Shown: one piece after another, positions 57,622 to 64,000 of the stretch
How positions within the stretch are numbered: the first letter of the stretch is position 1
How the letters are laid out: every line of letters starts with the position of its first letter
Source of the DNA: Cymodocea nodosa
Taxonomy: Eukaryota > Streptophyta > Magnoliopsida > Alismatales > Cymodoceaceae
Reading direction: 5' to 3'
Assembly (NCBI GenBank): GCA_036874045.1
Contig: CM072345.1
Location: 8,519,501 to 8,583,500 of the forward strand
DNA length: 64,000 bases
Position numbers and translations under genes: made by a program
The notes under the pieces: generated by a model
Told to the model about the DNA's origin: nothing
The model's database searches: none
What the model saw: the letters and a program-made list of their open reading frames with translations, nothing else

Positions 57622-59637
57622 GTTTGTACAAGAAAAGATGAGAAATGTTTTTCCATCTTTACAGGTGTTTGTACAAGAGGAAAATAGATATAAATAACTT
57701 GAAAGAAAAAAAATCCCACCGAATGCCTTACAAGCGCTCTTCGTGATTTCCTCTCGAAAGCTTCCTCCTCTTCATCCAGAACGCTTCCTTCAATCGACGT
57801 TCGTTGCCCGTCACACTTTCGCAGAATAGTCGCTCAGTACTTAGGTTCAGAAATCGACCGTGCATCGCATTTCATCAAACGCCTGTTGCCGCCGCCCGTT
57901 ACCTGAACCATCACCTACATTGCATTTCATCAGTCACCTGTCGTCGTCGCCCCAGGTAAGACCCATTTTACTTACTGTTTGTGGATCATTTTACCTGCCA
58001 TTGATTCGCCATGCATGTCACCCAAATCGAAATTGACACCTGATGGAGAAAAATGGTGAAGTTATGTGCAATTTTTACTTCCTTGATTTCTGTTCTTTCA
58101 GTCAAATGAAGTCTTCTACATTTCTGTTTGGTAAAGACCTCTAATTAGCTCTTGATTACTAGCTCATTCGGCCCAGATTGTTAAGCCTTGTTATGCTTCT
58201 TACGACAACTATACTAATATAGCATGTCAATACAAGAAAATTCAGCATTGTTAATCATAGTGATATTTGTGTTATGACTCGCCAACATTTTTGTGTAATG
58301 CCACATGTTTTGATTAACGATATGAAATATCACATGTTGCGTATCTGATTCAGTTTAGTTGGGAAAAACATTTGAGTTGACAACACCAACTAGTTCGAAA
58401 AGAATGTTGGGTTAACTGGAAATTGAGTTGTATTGGTGAATGAGCATTTTCTTCGTGCCTTTGCTGCTATTCTCTGAAGATAAAGGTTATTTGCGATTTG
58501 AATTTGAGATTAATGTGTAATTTTAGATGTTAGAATGGTTGTATTTTCCAAAGAGATTTATGTAGGGATTTATTGAATGGGATTTGCTGAGTACTGATTG
58601 AAAGTTTGATCAAGTTTTCCTTGCATCAGTACTGTTCTGTTTTTAGCGCAGACTAGTTGGGTTCATCTTAGGGATTTATGGATGATTGGGGAAAAATCAT
58701 GTCAGACTTGGGGAAAATTTCAATGAAAATTTGGTGAGATCATGGTAGTTCATAAGAATGTTCAAAGATTACAAATTTCAATATAGATTTAGGAGAAACT
58801 AAGGTAATGAATAATACACATCTAGGAATAATTATAACATCAAGGTGAGACGTTTTTTGGTCTAAGATGTGTTGTTGATGCTTAGGCTTATCAAATATCT
58901 TTCTTAGTGTTTTTTTTTTTTTAAAGTATTTCTGCACCTAATGTGTCATGTTCAATTTTGTTGTAACGTGTCTAGAGAATTTATTGTCATATTTGTAGTT
59001 ATGAAAGGATTAGTATCAGTTGAGAAATTTATTGTGCTGTCATTGTTGCAACTTGCAATGTCACATAAGATGATTGGTTATGTATAAAAAATTGAATGTT
59101 TTCTTGATTTTATATGAGACATTGATTTTTAATCTAAGTAAACTTTATTGCCTATAATCTGCTTTGCTAAATTTTAATGATTATATCCAAAATAAAAGTG
59201 TTCACTTTTACGTGTAGGTTGTCATAATCAATAAAATGTTTGAATTACAATCTAAGTTGAGAATGTCATAATAGTTGATTCTAACAAAAACTTGTGCCAT
59301 AATCTAAGATAAATGGTATAGAACAACAAAAGCTTGTGTTATAATCTTACTAAATGGGGTCTGCCACATGAATCCTTTTTTCATACAATTCTATTTATGG
59401 TGATATATTTGGTTAAATTACATAAATTTTGAAAAATGGTGTAAATTAAAAGTAAATTTGAATAAAGTGATTAAATTGGCTTTTTGGATTTTTTTTTTTA
59501 TTTAGTAAGACATTGGGATCAATATGTACCTTTTATATTAGCTCATTCAATATGTTGTTAAAAAATTTTATGTTGATGTTTGAAAATTTACATATTAATC
59601 AATTTTAGGATTGTTAAGCATATCATATTACAAAAAC

Positions 59638-60540
59638 ATGATTTCTAAAAAAAAGAAATACATAAATTAGAGTATCAAACAAGATGAAATCTTTTTAAGT
59701 ATTTTAATAGTAGAAATTAGAGAAAGGAATGTAAAACAACAAGATAGAAAGATCAGAATGGACACATAGAATAAATTGATTGTAAAGTACAATAATAAGG
59801 CTTAGGTAAATGTCGAGAAAAAACATGTTGAGAGTAGAATGAAAACTTAAAGGATAATATGTAAAAATTATACCAAAATTTCAAAGTAAAGTGAATAGGG
59901 TGGGACTACATTCGTAGTCATACTGGCATTCCAAAAGAAATATGGGATAATTTTGTATAGGTTCAATATTTTATTTTATTTTATTTTATTCATTTGCAAG
60001 TGAACTTCCAAATAATAATACTTTATCTATATTTATTTCTTGTAGTAATATCTGAAATGTAAATCATGTGCAGAAAGTCATAGGACACAGAATGTAGAAC
60101 CCCTAGAACTCGTAAACACTTTTTCTATTTTTCTAACTCAGGTTCCATCAACATTTCCTAATGTTGAAGAGGGCAAAGGTAGCTCTAGCCATTTTATTGT
60201 AAAGAATGTAATTAAAAGATCAAAGAAAATAGTTTGACCATATGTTGAATCTTCTCAATCTATTACTAACTCAATTAATGAAATAGGTAATGTTGTTTAG
60301 AAGTTTGTAGAATAGGATAAGGAGATATATCAAAAATCTGAAGTACAAAGAAAAACATAGGATTGTATTTCCCAACTCCTTAAATTAGATGATCTTACAA
60401 AGGAAGAGAAACTATTGGGAATGGACTTACTAGAAAATTTAGTAAAAAGGGCAATTTTTTTCTCTAAATACTAATGAAATGCAAGTGAAGTGGTTGCAAC
60501 ACAATTTTAAAAAAATGTGAAGTTATGTTTATTGTTGAAG
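59638..60540 (+). pseudogene. H6 ORF1, Myb/SANT-like, heavily decayed
   Basis: Starts MISKKKKYIN, then a stop for Trp, then SIKQDEIFLSILIVEIRERN, matching H5 ORF1. NVEKKHVESRMKT followed by a stop for Trp is the next block. Exon 2 begins near 60046 and decays through many stops; a basic stretch after KRSKK is still visible. Confidence 0.72.
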
Positions 60541-60793
60541 TCATGACTATTATTGAACTCATGTTATTTCTATTGTTGCATGTTTGGTAGCCATTACATG
60601 AACATGTTATTGAACACATATAATTGACATTCACTTAGTTATTATATTAGTTTCGTATGTTCATGTTGAATTCCAGATTGTTTGTATATTTATGTTAATT
60701 GTTGAAATGGTTGGTATATATTTGTTAATTATTGAAATATTTAAAAAGATTATTATATTATATATTTGTCCTTTACTTGTGTAGGTAGTTGTT

Positions 60794-62169
60794 ATGTATA
60801 TAGAGAATAACAAAGAATATTTACAACAATTAGAAAGATGACGACAAAGACAACATAAGTTATTAATGTTAGTTGTACAAGCATGCGGAATAGTAGCACA
60901 TTCCATTGTAGATGTTATTTCTCAAGCAACTGAATGAATATATAGCAAAAAAAGATAAAATTATATTAGGAGATTGTTAGATCCTTCAATATCTCATCAA
61001 TTATATAATTTTTGAAAAATATATTACATGAGTCAACATGTTTTCATGTAATTGTCTTGCTTAAAAGAAAGAGTAATAAAAGATAAAGTATAAGTGTTGA
61101 AGAGAAACTGACAATTTTTCTTGTTATAATTAGATAGAGCCAACGTATGAGGTTACAAGTAGGTGTTTTCATTGATCTATTTAGACAATTAACATATGCT
61201 TCAATGAAATTGTAAATGCTACAATTATATTACATCATATACTTTTAACTAAGCCTTCATCATCAATACCAAATAGATCCAAACTTCTTTCCATATTTTA
61301 AAGTAATATGCTCATTATATTATGTTGTCTCTTGTAATTCATTAATAGTATTTTTTATAAAATTGATATTGCAACATTTTTTCTATTTAGGATTGCATTA
61401 ACTTTATCAATGGTACATATGTCAATTTCACAATTTATAAACAAAAAAAATGCTAGATTCAAAAATAGAAAAGAGGAATTAACACAAAATATCTTAACAA
61501 CTTGTAATTTTGACATAAATATCACTTATGTTATTGCAAGATAGGAACAATTATCTGTAGATGCTAGAATATTATAAGATGCTATTTTTCGACCATATGA
61601 ACTTAAATCTCATCTAGTATGATATTACTTTTGATTTCATTGTATTTATAATTTAGTATTAAATTCTATAAAGTGCTAAATGTTGTATATATTATGTAGG
61701 TAAGTATTATTTAGTAGATGTAGGTTTTCCAAATTGTCTATAATTTTTCTTTTCATTTTGAGGTATTTGTTATCATTTATCAGAATATGATCACAATTAA
61801 GATCTTAACAATCCAATGAAGAATTTTAATTACAGATATTCACAATTGAAAATTGTAATAGAATATACATTTCAAGTGATTAAATATCAATTTATCATTT
61901 TATGAAGATATATGTCATATTCATTTGAGAAATAAGCGAAAATTGTTTTAGCATATTTTTTCACAATTTTATTAGAAGAATAAATTGAGAAGATTTTCTT
62001 GAAGATCTAGTAGATGAATTAATTGAAGTAAATGTTAATGATCTATCTGAAGAATTTGTTGGCATTATTGAAAAAGAAAATATATATTGTACTAATAATT
62101 TAAGTACATAACAAAGAAAAATAATAGTTGATAGATTGCATGAACAAATTATGTATTCTATGTAAAAAG
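60794..62169 (+). pseudogene. H6 transposase, heavily decayed
   Basis: MYIENNKEYLQQLER then a stop; YIRRLLDPSISHQLYNF, then a stop, KIYYMSQHVFM. In the second exon region the first catalytic Asp is Asn (NFINGTYV) and the second is kept in SVDARIL. NYRYSQLKIVIEYTF holds the Glu. Stops and frameshifts are frequent. Confidence 0.75.
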
Positions 62170-62699
62170 AAATAATATATGGTGTGTAAAATTTTTGTTA
62201 AAAATTATACTAATGATGATAATTATATATAAGTTTTTCACATGTCACATCTATATTTAATAAATTGTTAATATATATTATGTTAATTTTAATATTATTT
62301 TTCAAGTTGAATGAACTATTTGTTAATTTATTATTTAATATTTTAAAATTATGAAATAATTTATTTCCTATTATTTTCTACAATTGCATAAATACTTCTT
62401 CTTCTTTTATCATTTCCTCTAATATATAGATAATCTTATATTTCTCATCATATCTTGTTATTTTTATTTTCCACTATTTGCGTTATTTTCCGTTATTTCG
62501 TTTTTCAACAAAAAATGTACACAAATGAGCTTATAATGTCATGCTAAAAGAGGTAAATTACGAAATATAGAATTTGATCTAAAATTTCACTGTAATTTAT
62601 CATGCTAACACTGTTTATTGTCACATCACTGCAATCTCGTAAGCTGGTTGTCATAAGTCTAAAACAAATAAAATTTTTGTTACAATATCGATGTGATTA

Positions 62700-64000
62700 A
62701 AATTGTGTATGCTTTCATATCTTCTATCAAGATGAAAATTTCTTTATTAATTCAAAAAATCACAGACAATTTCCTTTCCCTGCATGCGAAAGTTTCTTTC
62801 TGATTTCAAATCAAAACCACTTGCCTTTACTCTCCTTCCAACCAATGACCATCACTATATCTAATTCAGGAAAGATGAAATGGAATAGTAAATACTATTG
62901 TAGCTTCGTTCCGGATTAGAAGTATCACCATAGGACGTTCGATGATAACTTTAGTTTTAGAATTTAACGTTACGAAGTTTTAGACGAAAAATGACGTAAC
63001 TTTAAAAGATTTTTTTTAGAAAAGTTGAAGTTACGTTTGAAAAATATTTGAGACAGTTTAAATTTAATATATTTTTCCAAAACTACCTTCCAATATTTCA
63101 AAATAATTTGTTAAATATTATAAAATGAATCTAATGATTTTAAATTATATATGATTACTAGTTAAAATATTTACGATTACTGTTAAAACTATTTATGATT
63201 ATTATTTAAAATCTTTATGATTATTATTTAAAATATTTATGATTGCTAGTTAAAATGTTTATGAATACCATTAAAAAAATTTACAATCACTAGTTAAATT
63301 ATTTATGATTACTATTAAAAATATTTGCTATCACTAGATAAAATATTTATAATTACTATTATAAATATTTACGATCACTAGTTAAAATATTTATGATTTC
63401 TATTAAAAACATTTATATAGAGTTGTTAACAAGTTGGGCGCAATCATGTTGTCTTGACCCTACTTGATTGTACTATCAATCCAATACATTTTAAGCAAAT
63501 TGTACCTAGTTGACTCTTAGGGTGTCTCTACATCTAAAAAATGTTGAAAATTAAATAATGGAATATCATAGAAAATGATAATAAAAAGTAACAAAAAGTT
63601 AGTAGAAAATTAATGTACTTGTGCATAAAATAGAAAATGATGAAATTTGAAATACATATGTTTGTGTATAGAATAGAAAATAATGAAAAATCATAAAATG
63701 TAAAATATATATGTTCATTTAAAAAATAAAAAATGTTAAAATTGATAAATTAAATATTTTTTATATTTATTTACAAGATAGAGAATAATAAAATTTATCT
63801 TAAATAACAAAAGATAAAGTCATTTGTAACAATAATTACAACATAAAATACATTTCACACATTTATTATTTCACGTATCTCTCATAATATCATTTCTCAT
63901 CGATTAAAGATAAATAATTTATATATCAAAATTGTATGTTATTAATATATTTTTTGATAATTCACATTTTCTTTTCTTTCATTTTTCATTAGTTTCAAAT
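62700..64000. repeat. Segmental duplicate lacking H1 (empty site)
   Basis: 62700-63066 matches 2795-3168 and continues without a break into sequence matching 8663-9605, up to the window end. The join AAATTTAATATAT keeps a single TTAA at about 63064-63067. The AT-rich minisatellite near 63150-63420 parallels 8745-9010. Confidence 0.88.

Larger units (their letters stand above)
57663..62531 (+). mobile_element. PIF/Harbinger element H6, heavily decayed
   Basis: The left end is placed at GGTGTTTGTACAAGAGG. The right end reads AATGTACACAAATGAGCT and resembles the H5 right end. A GC-richer leader (57725-57960) ends in CAGGTAAGA, a possible donor of a non-coding first exon. A long AT-rich intron-like stretch follows to 59637, then ORF1 and transposase remnants on the + strand. 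Order and sequence are closest to H5. Confidence 0.7.

Overview
This is a stretch of a flowering-plant nuclear genome. The DNA is AT-rich and full of transposable elements, and the few host genes have GC-rich codons and spliceosomal GT-AG introns. The GC-rich, intronless acetyltransferase genes suggest a monocot or early-diverging angiosperm, but I cannot name the species. Only two genes look intact and host-encoded: paralogous GNAT acetyltransferases of the NATA1-like type at 444-1115 and 50960-51622, both on the + strand. The roughly 50 kb between them is a nest of transposons.

Left part (2.4-20.6 kb): a decayed Harbinger ORF1 remnant; then a full PIF/Harbinger element, H1 (about 3169-8662, genes on the - strand), whose unoccupied target can be read in a second copy of the flanking DNA at about 63.06 kb. 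Next come a two-exon 3' fragment of a DHHC S-acyltransferase gene (10991-11327) and two related Harbinger elements facing each other, H2 (+, decayed) and H3 (-, nearly intact). H2 and H3 form an inverted repeat spanning about 11.7-20.5 kb. H3 carries an intact Myb/SANT-like ORF1 (324 codons over two exons) and a transposase that keeps all three DDE residues but ends early.

Middle part (20.6-47.6 kb): a unit of about 2.95 kb is tandemly duplicated (20588-23535 and 24031-25236 plus 43140 onward). Each unit carries a SAUR-like two-exon gene remnant and Harbinger ORF1. The second copy continues into a decayed transposase (element H5) and is split by an Athila/Tat-like Ty3-gypsy retrotransposon (25237-43139, - strand). 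That retroelement has LTRs of about 1.86 kb, a tRNA-Asp PBS, a PPT, a broken gag-pol, an extra ORF of the plant transposon protein type, a second gag block downstream of integrase, a captured F-box gene, a tRNA-Asp sequence ending in CCA, and a 998-bp Harbinger-type MITE. A palindromic repeat (CGTTGAGTTA and its complement) occurs in the LTRs and in the spacers between these modules.

Right part (47.6-64 kb): intergenic DNA, the second NATA-like gene, a heavily decayed PIF element of another subfamily (about 53.5-54.9 kb, - strand), a decayed Harbinger (H6, about 57.66-62.53 kb, +), and the unoccupied duplicate of the sequence flanking H1. All protein reading was done by eye; identities and percentages were not computed.
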